From Membranipora membranacea (taxonomy: Eukaryota; Bryozoa; Gymnolaemata; Cheilostomatida; Membraniporidae), in NCBI GenBank assembly GCA_914767715.1, contig OU612066.1, forward strand, positions 8,501,001 through 8,565,000: DNA of 64,000 nucleotides, given 5' to 3'. Numbering within the stretch: position 1 is the first letter of the stretch; the number at the start of each line of letters is the position of its first letter. Under the pieces are notes generated by a model that was not told the DNA's origin, did not search any database, and was given only the letters and a program-made list of their open reading frames with translations. Made by a program: the position numbers and the translations under genes. Shown here one piece after another: positions 1-16,000 of this stretch.

Positions 1-3000
1 GCATAAGGATCTGACTTTGATGTGATGTCATGGCCTATCAAGTCTTTGGCTGCCAGCAACTTCATCATCAAAATACCCTACAATAAAAAACGCATATGAT
101 TAAGAATTCCCCTGTCATATTATCCTCGTGATCATGATGTTTCTTATTTGAATACACACCAATCTTTTTCATTTCTTGGCCGATAACGAATTTCATGTTT
201 ATGAGGTTATTACACATCGGTTATATAATAACTCTTTGTTATTACACCTGATAGGGACAAACAAATTTTTGATAAATATATTATAATACATGGTGGCTTT
301 GAGAGTTACTGGCACATAAATGTAAGCTAACAACAATTTTGGGGCTTTCTGCTGCACTAGTTTTTATGATTTGGGCCAACAGGTTTTCTTGCCATTGTAG
401 CAATTATGAAACCACATTGTTAAGCTAATTTCCTATTTATTTGGATATTAGCCAGCTTTAGTTGCCACAAGGGCGAAAATTTTCCTGATGGAGAACTCAA
501 TGTGTTCTAAGTCAAGTTTGTTCGAACTGCATGCATTTTGAGCTGCTCTCATCCTACTGGTAAGCCGGTGTCTCCAGGGGGAACAATTCCAAATTCAGGC
601 AGTTCGGATCAAACTGGTAAGTTAGATAGATATAAGATACCTTAGGCTCAATATATCGAAGCTGTTTGACATCTACTTTCTCACTGAATGAGAAGGAGAG
701 CATATTAGGAAGTACCAGATAGTTGGATATCTGAGTTAGTATCACTTTATTCAGCAGATCATATAATCCTGGTACCTCTAACAGACTGGCTATGTCTGTC
801 AAATCGAAATTCAGCATCTAATAAAACAGAAAACCAATTCCTTATTAAGGGGTATACATAATTGAGATAGATACGAGGGTCAGAATTCATCAAGATACAG
901 CAAAACATTATAGAAGCTAGTCAATTAGATTGGTCCAACGGAGATAGTGATTGGGCTGAGTTGTTATGATAAGAGCTGTGATGAATCACATCAAGAGATA
1001 AGACAGCGATAAAATTTGCTAAGTTGACAAGCCTTGCTGCAACTTTTTATGCGATGATATCTTGAAGTGCCAATCGATTATAACACCTAATTGAACAAAG
1101 CAATCCATAATTGTGGTGATGTTTCTATAGTTCATGCTTACTGGGAGCCAATACAATCTCTCACTCGACCCAACCAAGGCCAACACAATGGTGAACTTAC
1201 CGGCTGCGTTAAAAAGTAAATCTGGATTCCCCCTAGGAAGGGTGGATGTTTAAGTAATGGTTTTAGCACGATTCGGAGGGTTCCTTTGAACTGCAGATCC
1301 TTCACGCCAGCTTCAAATCTTGAGATCTTTATCGAAACCGCTGCATGCCCAGCATAGCTGCAATAATATGACAATAATAATATAGAATATTTGAAGGATA
1401 TTCAAGTGCCACTGGCAGTTCATTTATCTGTATTTGATCTATAAACCCAAAATACATAAATCTATCATCTATATAGCACAAACACTCGTACACAGATCAC
1501 TTGAGACAAACTTTCTGACATATAGCAATTCAGGGCAAATACAATCAGTAGCTAGCCGAGTGGTGTAAACTCTTAACAGATGACAGTAGGCTAGGTATTT
1601 ATGTCTGACGGAAGGAAGAGGTGGAAATATGTGCGTGTAAATACTTGTGCTGTGCTAAGCTTCACCTTGGGTATATTATATTATATTATATGGCAGTTAT
1701 ATGAACTTAGACAGTAAAAATAACCTGATACAATGGATATAATAGTAGCGATTATGCATGAAAAGCTATTAATTATTGCCGTTATTACATCAGGGAAAAC
1801 AACAATCACTTCATATCAGGCCGAATAGGGGAAGTTGTTGATAAGCTGAAAAACATTCCTTATTTTATGAGAACTGGTGGGGCTGAACATAATATTACAA
1901 GTTTTAGTTGCGCTACTGAAAAAAAACAAGGTGGGCACAGCTCTATGAAATGATAATAGAACGAAAGAAACCGTCATACTCCAACCCATGGGAATCGCCT
2001 CAAACCCTCCCAATTTCCAACAAAGCAGATGTCCAGGGCTGGCACCGCAGCATGTTGAACTCCACAAAGGCTTGATAATATAAATCACTCATTGTTGTTG
2101 GGTGCAGACGCAAGGAATTGATCTAAATGTAGCTACAATATTCATCATTACCCGCCAAAAGTCATACCATCTATATATTTTGGCCTAAAGGATTTGACCA
2201 AGCAGTGTGCTTTGGAGAAAATTATTTCTTTTAAACCAAACTTAGCCCTGGCTAAATAAATATGGTAAAGTCAATGTGGTCAAATCTTAAAAGTAGTCTA
2301 TTGATATGACATTGCACATCCAGCATGATTTTGAGACGTATTAAATGAGTTATTATACTCACAACACATCGACGTCTATGATAATCTCGTTCTCGCCTGT
2401 ATGCTGTGTGTACACCTTCACTCCAGTTACACGAGGTGGCTTAAACAAGAGAACATAGTATCTAGTCATTAGAGAGAATCTGTTTCACGATTCATATCAT
2501 ACACAGTAAAACCTATGCAGCGATAATGCCAAACCAATTCAAGGAGCATTACAAAGTTTTATCAGCCTAGGATTCCAATAACCTCTTGAGTATCTGAAGT
2601 GTGATAAAAATGATGGTGGATGATCTACTGAATTGGTTGTCAGTAAATCTCGGATGGTAAAGTTAAAAAGGAATTATGAAAATAGTTGTGCGATCAAAAT
2701 GGAGATCTCTGTTGAGTTGCTTCAAAACAATAATTCACTTAATGGACGAACCATGTTGCATGTTGCATGCTGCATGCACATGCATGTTGCATACTAAGCT
2801 TTTCAGTTCACAAGTGCTTATAGGTTCTGAATCGTCCTCTGTGGCATTTAGAAATAGAGTCATTTAGGAAATGGTCTTCATTAATCAGCTATGTGCTGCA
2901 GAGCTAAATTTTTTGACTTGCTCTCAGAAGAGAACATCAATATAAGAATGCACAATCCGAGGCGGGCAGCATTATCGAACACTTTCGATATGAGATGGAT

Positions 3001-4832
3001 TTCTTGTCGTTGGCATAAATGTAATATTATAGGAACCAGTAAACAGTGAGTACATACACAGTATAACTTTTGAAAAGACCTGAGCTGCAATTATGGTACG
3101 AATTTTTTAGGTTCCTTTCCAAAGTTTTATGGCAGGACCCACTAAGTTAAGCTTGAAACTCCATTGGTGCTAGCCAATATCTTTTCGCATTCAGCATAAC
3201 ACTACCAGTCTTTCAGATGAGCAATCTAGCATAAACTTATGAGCAATGAGGTAATATCATTACATAACTCAAACCCTGCTCAAACATAAGTTATGATATT
3301 ACTTTCTTGTTCAAGTTCTTATCATTTTATGCTCCTAGAATGGACAATTTATAACGGACAATTTATAACATCCATTCCACTAAGGGTTTGAATAATTTTC
3401 CATTGCTGCTTGCCCATCCCATGATAGAGGACTACTGCAACTTTGGGCATTTCCTGGAATTCGGCAGCCATATGCATTTACCAACAGAAGCAGTGATAGT
3501 CCAGAGACAAGACAGGAGTAGAGTGTGTCGGTGCCTGAGTCGGGCATATTCAAGCAAGGTGAATGCAGAAGGACCAAACTAGAAAGCAGATATCGTTAGA
3601 TCAGCTAAATACCTGTAATTAGTTTGCATACTTTATCATTGGGTATACATCAAGATATACATCATGGTGTATTTTCAAGCCAAAGAATCACTCCTTGGTT
3701 CAATCATTTGCCGTTGGGGATGGAACTCTCGCTCGGTGCAAAGTGACATATGTATTAAACCCTGATTAAACTATCCCTTTCAATTCAAAACATTATTCTG
3801 CTATAGGGTAATACAAAACCAAGCCCAGTATAACAAGGCCTTAATCATGCTATATGAATTGAGCATCAAACAACCAGGCCTCTTGTTCAGTTTTGCTCAC
3901 AAAAGGCATTATATCTATCCAAACATACCAGCATAGATATAACCGCAACAGAGAAACTGTCATATAATACCAAGTCTGCTGGTGAAGCCACGTCAAAGAT
4001 ATATGACAACAACTCACCATATCACCAAGATCAATCCTGTCGAAGGTGAATGACTTGAGTTTGGATGGTAGGGAGCTCTGTATCTTAGGTTCTAGATGTC
4101 CTGTAAGAAACTGTCTAACATAAAATGTGACATCTGGCCAGATCTTGGCAGCAACCTGAAAAGGGCAGGTACTTGTAATCAAGATGTGTATATCAGCAGA
4201 CACCCAAAAACACTGACATGTCTTGACACTCAGCTCAACTATACTGAAAGCACCAGCCATATGCTAGCTTTGTAGCAACAACGAAAAACCATTTAAGGAC
4301 AATAGCATAAATACCGCCAAACAAATATAATGACTCACCTTATTTAACCATTCAACTCTTTCTACATCAGGGAAATACACCTACAACAAAATGTACGAAA
4401 TAGATTACAATGCTTTAATAAAGGCGTTGTTACTTGTGAGGTATACAATGTGAACATCGGTAAACTTTTAAAAGGTATGCATGTGGTGAAGACAGTGGAC
4501 AACATTTTACCATGGTAACAGCACGGTAACCGGACACAACTTACCAAATCACGGAATCACAGGAACACAGATCGACTTACCCAGCGAGGAATCTCTTCAA
4601 ATAGTTCCTGTATCGCTTCCTTCTCATGGCTAAAAAATTTAGCCGTCCTTCTCGCTTTCTGCCTTTTGCTCTTCTCATAAGTGACAGCCCAACTATATAG
4701 CGCACAAATGAACATAACACCCATCAGACTCAAGTTCAGCCATGAAACTATCCATCCTAGCACAGCAAAGCCAAGAAAAGTGGCAAAGTGGGATACAAAT
4801 ATCTTAACCTGCTCCTCTCCAACTTGAGGCAT
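1..4832 (-). CDS. ESYT: Extended synaptotagmin (E-Syt), 5' part
   Basis: Tethers ER to plasma membrane and moves glycerolipids between them through its SMP domain. Seven coding exons read right to left: 4581-4832, 4339-4380, 4018-4155, 2363-2439, 1201-1357, 641-817 and 1-77 (cut by the window edge). All junctions are GT-AG and the phases agree. Residues 11-52 form a hydrophobic hairpin, followed by a basic stretch. Residues ~90-278 are the SMP domain: FPDVERVEWLNK, then GVKVYTQ, then GVKDLQFKGTLRIVLKPLL, then SNYLVLPN, all as in animal E-Syts. The last piece (LLAAKDLIGHDITSKSDPY) starts the first C2 domain. The start Met is chosen because an in-frame stop lies shortly upstream with no other ATG between. 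Remaining C2 domains lie left of the window. The ESYT1, 2 or 3 subtype cannot be assigned. Confidence 0.93.
3375..3640. repeat. Dispersed repeat, copy 1 (partner 5755-5990)
   Basis: Lies in E-Syt intron 3. It shares with 5755-5990, in the same orientation, a run of matched blocks: an opening block with GGGTTTGA, TTGCCCATCC, a TACCAACA/CAGTG segment, AGGAGT(A/G)GAGTGTGT, and AGGACCAAACTAGAAAGCAGA followed by TTAGATCAG and TAAATACCT. The copies are diverged by substitutions and indels. Both show short open frames, but these do not correspond to each other, so a non-coding mobile element is likely. Confidence 0.7.
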
Positions 4833-5410
4833 TATTACCTCTTCTGGATAGGCTGATAAGCTGCAGTGCCCACTTCAAGACCTGTAAGCACAGAAGAAGT
4901 GTCCTTCTTTGATTGCTGTTGTTTTGAGACTCAGAGCGTCAATCTAAACAAAAGTACTCCTTGATCTAAATCTTCATTTTCCAACCAACCACAGACAGTG
5001 TACAGAAGAGGTAGAAATGACTTATTACAGCTGCTACTGTACTCTAAACTTGTTCTCAGTCTGCTTCATGTATCTCACCAACTTCTGATGATCTTATTTT
5101 GTTGTCATAATATGCTTGAATTTTTAGGCCATGGGCACAGCTGCAGCCACTACTAGTTGTTACTGATCTGAAACATCTGCTGCAACTTTTTTGGAAAATA
5201 GCAGTAGTAAAAATATCTGAGATCCACCCTAACAAGAGTATATATCTATGGATAAAGATGAAGGTCCCTCAATTCAATTATACATTGATTGGATCCCAGG
5301 CATTGCCCTTTAAAAGTTAAAAATAAGATGTACACAGGCATAATATTAAAATATTTATTATTCATAAAATAATGACCTGCATTACTACAATTCTAAGCCA
5401 AAACAAATAA

Positions 5411-5440
5411 CACGTGACTGAAATACATGACGTCATGTAT
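5411..5440. promoter_or_regulatory. E-box CACGTG plus 18-bp CRE palindrome
   Basis: CACGTG sits at 5411-5416. Seven bases further is an 18-bp perfect palindrome (5423-5440) centred on TGACGTCA, the full CREB/ATF site. The pair lies ~580 bp upstream of the E-Syt start on its 5' side, so it may be promoter-proximal for E-Syt. Spacing and symmetry are seen; factor binding is inference. Confidence 0.45.
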
Positions 5441-5754
5441 ACAACTATCACCTACCTGTTATCAATTTACTGTGTTCAGTTGGTTTACTGCAGTGCATGA
5501 AGAGGAGAGAAGAAAATTAATTGATTTAAAGAAGCACACACACTCATTCACTGCCCTGAAGTTATCTGGTAATAAGAAGGTAAGATTCTACTTATCAGTG
5601 TAGGTTTATGCAAATACATACTTCAATCAGTGGTGAGCAATTACATGATGATGATAGAACAGCAGTGGAGTAGTAGTAGGCTACTAACTAAGTACAAGTA
5701 TAGTAGTAAGTTCTTGATCTCAACTGCTCACTCATGCATGTGAACACCTATAAC

Positions 5755-5990
5755 ACTCACTCAGGGTTTGATTGACTTCCTGTTGTTGTTTGCCCATCCA
5801 ATGGATGGTATAGGGATGCTGCATCACATAAATTATGAAATTGGCAGCAAAATACCAATTACCAAATTTACCAACATAAACAGTGCTCGTCCAGATACAA
5901 GCTAGGAGTGGAGTGTGTTGGTGCATATTATTAGGACCAAACTAGAAAGCAGACATTGTTAGATCAGGTAAATACCTATAATTGATCTGC
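5755..5990. repeat. Dispersed repeat, copy 2 (partner 3375-3640)
   Basis: Same orientation as copy 1, ~2.4 kb away, intergenic. It keeps the GGTTTGA, TTTGCCCATCCA, GGAGTGGAGTGTGT and ACCAAACTAGAAAGCAGA blocks, with a ~25-base gap relative to copy 1 near the middle. Confidence 0.7.
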
Positions 5991-7882
5991 ACACCGCATT
6001 GGTGGCTGCTTGAGCAATGACTGAAGTTTATAATCATTGACTGGAGATAGCTGAATGTCTGGCGCTGTGCTGTGCAAAATTTAGACCACCAATTTTGCAT
6101 TCGGTATTCTTGCCCTCATGTGCTGTGGTTTGCTAGCTGCTCTATTGTCTGTGATCCGCAGCTTCATGAATGCTACACATAGTTGGGAGGGCGGTTTCAG
6201 TTTTGTAACAGTTTTTTTAATATAATGTCATCTTTCAATCACCTATTGTGCCATCTAGTGACCTTGATCACGACACGCGATCATCAAGTGTGGTCGTACA
6301 CACAGTGATTGCTGACGCAGGAGTCATGGTTCCATCCTCATTGGGCGGAGCCTTTTATAAATTGTTTCTTTCAGCCCTTGCACCCCCGGGTGACTCTCAT
6401 ACTATGTGAGCCTCATCTTGTTTTTACTGGTATAAAATGAACCATATCGGCAAAAGAAAGTCTGTCATAATATAGCGTCATCTACATCTTGCTAATAATA
6501 AATTCTCCTCTATCGGACTGGTCGAAATTAGTGTTCCTTGGATCTCCATCTTCATCCCCTGGGTCTATTTACATATAATGATTGAAGTAAGCCTAGCTCT
6601 TTTCAGTACAGGGCTAGAAGTGATCAGGTCTATATGTTTAATGTGCAAAAAAGCCTCTGGGGTCCAAAATGCATGCGTGTTTTGCACATAAAATTCTATT
6701 GGAATGTTGTTTGTTGATTTCACATTGGCGGGGAAGCAATGTGAAATCAGCAATCGTGTATGTGAGTATGTAAGTAAATCTAAGAGAGGCTGGATTGGCT
6801 GAATCTAAAAAACTTGTGCTGGTAACCTGGTCTAATGGACGGTTTTGTTTTCTAATGTTGAACATTCTTTACTTTAGCTTATCGAAACAGCGCTGAAACT
6901 TTGGAGCGCAGATATTCAGCTTATCATTTAGCAGATACAACAAAGGTGGAAAAGTATATATTGCAACACCAGGAACAGTAAGTTGATGTTTGGTGAAATT
7001 GATTTATTTATTTAGACAATGTAAGTGCACTACTTATTATAATGCTAAAGGTAGTCATTCTCTTTGACCGATGAGCAGGAGTGATAGGATGCTATTTGCT
7101 AGCTAACAATATAGGAGCATTCAGATTAATCAGAGACATATTTGAATTTTACAATGGGAATAGACAAGTGGAGGCAAGTTATTATGTTGCTATGTTGTTT
7201 CGTCTTTCATGTGAATTTTTTTCCCCGGTCAGCCATTAGGTTAAATGTAATTCCTTATCCTGTAGTGAGGCTTGCTAGGCTACGATACCAACATAGCGGA
7301 GACACAATACCATTCATTTCTTCAATTCAACTCTTATCTTCATGCTGAAGCGAGGTTATCAAATCTAGAGTGCAATTCCTTCTTGAAATCAATACAATGA
7401 TTGTGATACCTCAAACATTTTAACCTAAACGCAGCAAGTGTATAAACTATAACATGTATCATAATTCATTTCCTAACTTTTATATTGTGTAAAGACTGAC
7501 AAGTTTGTTATGGGTTCTTTATGAGCTCTTATTTCACTTCCGGTAGCCATTCAGTTTCATTTGGTATCACCGAAAATACACTTGTCACAGGCTTAGAGGA
7601 CTGATTTTCAACTTTGCCACTGACAGCTATGTTTGACTTTTAGATATGTAGGCAGTGTTAGATCAATTGAATACACATTTTTGTAAAACACGGAACTACA
7701 TTTCCTTTATAATAATTGATGTTTTCCTCTTATTCACATTGTTGTAGGTTATTTTCGGAGCCCTGTAACCCTTCTCTGGCGAGTAACGCACAGAGCTCCA
7801 CGTATGACCGTTAGGTGGTGAGAGATCTGTCACTTTATCTGTAACTTGGTTTGATGAGCTGCTGAGTAAACACTGCGGAGGG

Positions 7883-12180
<4,298 letters not shown>

Positions 12181-12400
12181 GCCATTAAATATCCATCAAC
12201 TATTTAAAGCCAGAATGGTGGAGCTACAAAACCGGTTGTTTTCTTCAATTGCGTCTCTCTGTGAATGCTTACTGTTCAATCCACATAGGCATAGTTATTT
12301 TATATGTATCAGGATGTGGATTTTGGTCTACATGTCACTCTATCAATCAGCTATCAATCACTAAAAGTATTATCATATTATTTGATATGTTATGATTGGC

Positions 12401-12448
12401 GCTCCCCTAGCTAGCTTGCTGATTGCTCCCCTAGCTAGCTTGCTGATT
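12401..12448. repeat. 24-bp perfect tandem duplication
   Basis: Two identical 24-bp units, 12401-12424 and 12425-12448, each containing CTAGCTAGC, in the GRB2 3' untranslated region. Looks like a recent slippage duplication. Confidence 0.85.
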
Positions 12449-12829
12449 TGAGGGTGTCATGTTTACATGTATTTGGGAGGAAAAAAGTATAATGGGTTAA
12501 TTTTGCGGGTTGCTTTTTCGTCAGGTTCTAAGAGTGAATATACCTCATTTGATCAGTAGTGCACAACTCTGTGCTCTTCACATAAGCCTTGGTCAAAGGC
12601 TAGCACATTTATAATTTGCCAAATTCCTGATGCTACATAGGCCATAGAAGCACATTAACAGATTGACAAAATACATCCACACAACTTTTTAGATCAGCTA
12701 TTATTTGCTTTTTTAGACTCAGAACTTTTTCATATCAACTACTGCTGTTGAGACTTTATTATTCCATGATTTCAAGCATATTGTATGTACAATCAAATTC
12801 CTATATTATGTTTTCCACAGCTTATATCA

Positions 12830-12835
12830 AATAAA
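12830..12835 (+). terminator. Candidate GRB2 poly(A) signal
   Basis: AATAAA 650 bases after the GRB2 stop codon, in an AT-rich stretch. It is the first canonical hexamer I noticed on this strand after the stop; usage is unproven. Confidence 0.4.
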
Positions 12836-13077
12836 TATTTCTATAATATTACCTTGAACAGATAGATTCAAAAAGATCAGTAGATACATGCAGTACATAC
12901 AAATAATGTGTGAGTTGCTCCAATACAATCTGTAACGGCATTTTGTTGGAGAGACAATGCCTTGTGAGATGTATCAGTAAAGTAATTCTTCCGAGCAGTC
13001 TAATGAAAGTTGAGTCTGAGGTTGTTATGTATTCGTGTATGATGAGATATAAGCTACAGTGATGATGACTTGGTCTG

Positions 13078-16000
13078 TCATTTCCTCTTTTTACCAGATT
13101 TTGTGTTTCCTTTCCCACTGCTGCCTTTTCGAGAGGTATTATTTTCAGCAGCAAGTTGTTTTTTCTTGTTTGCAGCATGTTTAGATATTTTTCTCTTGGT
13201 TTTAAGTTTGTTGAGTCTTTTCTCTATTTTTACAGCAACCTTGCTCATCCTAGAACGAAAGACACTCCATTACCATTTATGACAAAAGAATTATAAACAG
13301 TAAACTGATAGCCAATTTTGTCGAAGCACCAAAAAGTTTACTCAATAGAACCCATATTTGTAAGCAATATACTATTCCAGTATACTATTCAAGGTAGAAA
13401 CCAGGAAATGTAAAAATGATAATATCACATAGATAAATAAATATGCACAAGAGCTTAGTAGTTGCCTGCCTACAGATCAGAGACAAACAACTCATAATTA
13501 TATACAATGGCTTGTGAGATCTTGAAACACTATTTTCAGTCTTCCTTCTCAAGCAGATCGGATTCTGCAATGAGTCTCATTCTATGGTTAACATACAAAT
13601 CACAAAATTACCGGACAGTGATGATGAGTAAATAATGACATTTTTAAAGATTTTAAGTATTTGGTCATTACAGAAGAAACAAAACAATGTACATACTTCC
13701 GAGGCATTTTCTTTTTGATGGGTATGTCAGGTGCGCCAGAAGCTTCTTCCTCCTCATCATTTTCAGAGTCAGTATTTGCTGCATCATCACCCTGAAAGTT
13801 TCACAAAAATGTTATTATACCTTACGGCAGACAAGGAACAACATTCTTAAAGACTACCCAGAGACCAAACAGGTGTTATCACCAACAGGTTTTGTTACAT
13901 ATGAAAGAAACATCTGGAAAGTTTTAAATTTTTTGATACCCTGGCTATCCTCTCCAGCTGCAATCTGATTTCTGATTTGCTTATCCTCAGTTTTAAATTT
14001 GTGCACTCAATGATGATTTTTACGTCATAATCTCCCGGAAACCTGACTGTCCCGAATACAGGCTATGTTTTCCATTATGGGTGGTATCAGCACTCCTAAT
14101 CAAACTAAAAACATCCTATTTTTTTACATGAATTTGTCCTTAGTAACCGCCTGACTGTATAATGCATTGGTCTTTGGATAGTCTTCAAATGAGCTACAAG
14201 AAAAGCTCAACGCAATGGTCACTGTTAAAAGCACAAGCTGTTGATGAAACATATCCTCAAACAATAATTTGGTTAAAGGGCAACCAAGGTTTCAAACAAC
14301 TTCTCATTGATGTCCATTGATTAATAGCAGATTGCACCTTCTGCATGGGGAAAAAGACAAAATATAATTCGGATGATTATTCAGCCAGAATTCTTGTGAA
14401 ACATTTCTTCCATCAGGTACTCAAACTCAGCTAAAAGAAAATACCACATAGCAGTTTCCTGTTCCTGTTATTATTTAGCCTGTGCTCTATAATTATTACA
14501 GCAAAGTCTTTGAACCTCCCCTAAACTGAAGTGTTACCCAGCTTAGAGTCAGCAACTACTTTGAGTTTTGCATCGCATAATGCACAACGCTGATTTTGCC
14601 CAGCACATTATTTGCTACCCATTAATGCATTGCTGCGAAACCTTGGTTGCCCTTTAACAATATCAGCAGCTAAGGCGTAATAGCATAGTTTTCTAGCACA
14701 TCTGTTAAAACACTGTGGGAAGATTTTATATTCAATTATGAATAAAATGTGTTTCGATTTCATCGATAATTCAAATGACAGTTTGTCCAAAACTCACCTG
14801 TTGTTCCTCTGCATCTTCCTCCTCTTCACTTTCTTGTTTATTTGTACCAATCATGTCATCTTGTTCATCAAAATCATATTCTGTTATCTCTACAGTTCTT
14901 TCCCCACATTGATATGATTGAGTTTTCTCTTTGAGAATCTCCTCCACATCTTTAATATGCTCCAGATATTTGGCTTCTTTCTTCTTTATTTTCTCCCTGA
15001 ACTGAATTGAATAAAAAAGGCAATGATAATAATTTAATCAATTCGATTTTTTGCACTCCACTTAATTTCCGAAACTATGTATTGAGCGTGGACAAAATTA
15101 CCACCAAGTGCTATGGTACTTTTTAGCCTTTTCAGAGAAGGAAGCTTGCGACTCTTTTCCTAATTCCTCACATTGCTTGGGAGAATGTAACCCATTCTAA
15201 AAGGACCCTGACGCTCTAGAGTAATACAGTAACCTGAGAGATATTATGGCCCGATGTTTTCCGCTCTAAACTCTTACAGGATTTCTTTAGCAGGCCTATA
15301 ACAACTATCAGACATACATGACAAGTTGGTAGACCCAGAAATCAGGAGATCTCCGCGGACGAACTCCCGACCCGGAGTACCACTCTTCGCGTCCCGCAGT
15401 GAAGGTGTAATTTGGCCCTTGTTATCATTTATTATAAGCCAAAACTTGAGCGTTCATATTATGAAATGCATAATTTTACCTGATTTTTATAAATTATAGT
15501 GTTGCACTTTATACCTTTATACGAACGAGGAGAGATAGTATGTTAATAGGCAATTACATATAGGTATATGTACTGTGGGGGTAGCAAAACGTAGTTTTTC
15601 TAGCAACGAGAAGCTTACAAAGTCTTCTGGGTGAAGGAAGCTGAAAAAAGGGAGATAGGGAGGAGGTGGAAAATACCCCTAAAAACTGGGAGGCTCCCTA
15701 CCAAAAAGGGAGACTTGTCAGGTATGCTATCAGAGTAGTTATTTCCAAAATTCAAAAGCTATAAACTTATACCTCTGTTCGTTGGCGAGCTTTCTCTTCT
15801 TTAAGTAAAACAGTTAGATCGTCCTTAGCTTTCTGCTGCCTCTCCTTCTTTCTTTTACTGAAACTTGTCAGCCATTCCCTATAAAAAAATGTCACTTGGA
15901 TGAAATCAGCAGGGTTACTGACAGTTTCGCACTGCAGAGTAATGATATGACCATGACAATAGAGACAAATCACAAGAGAAGAGGAGACAGCACCTGATTC

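Larger units (their letters stand above)
4833..7882. other. Spacer between divergent E-Syt and GRB2
   Basis: About 3 kb with no coding exon I can support. It holds the second copy of the dispersed repeat (5755-5990), an E-box/CRE pair at 5411-5440 and AT-rich sequence. A splice-acceptor-like TTGTAG at 7742-7747 could start the GRB2 leader exon. Short open frames at 6565-6865 and 7142-7348 have no family resemblance, splice context or codon signal. Confidence 0.6.
12181..13077. other. 3' spacer between convergent GRB2 and NOL12
   Basis: Contains the GRB2 3' untranslated region and probably that of NOL12. It carries a 24-bp tandem duplication (12401-12448) and a poly(A) signal at 12830-12835. 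A minus-strand AATAAA (TTTATT at 12755-12760) could serve NOL12, which would make the two transcript ends overlap. No coding exon seen. Confidence 0.6.

Noticed and set aside
6565-6865. Two overlapping minus-strand open frames between E-Syt and GRB2
   Set aside because: No recognised domain, no splice context, no codon signal; background length for AT-rich DNA.
6900-6985. Possible small exon flanked by AG and GT upstream of GRB2
   Set aside because: No ATG, quick stops in all frames and no similarity; could only be untranslated leader and cannot be supported.
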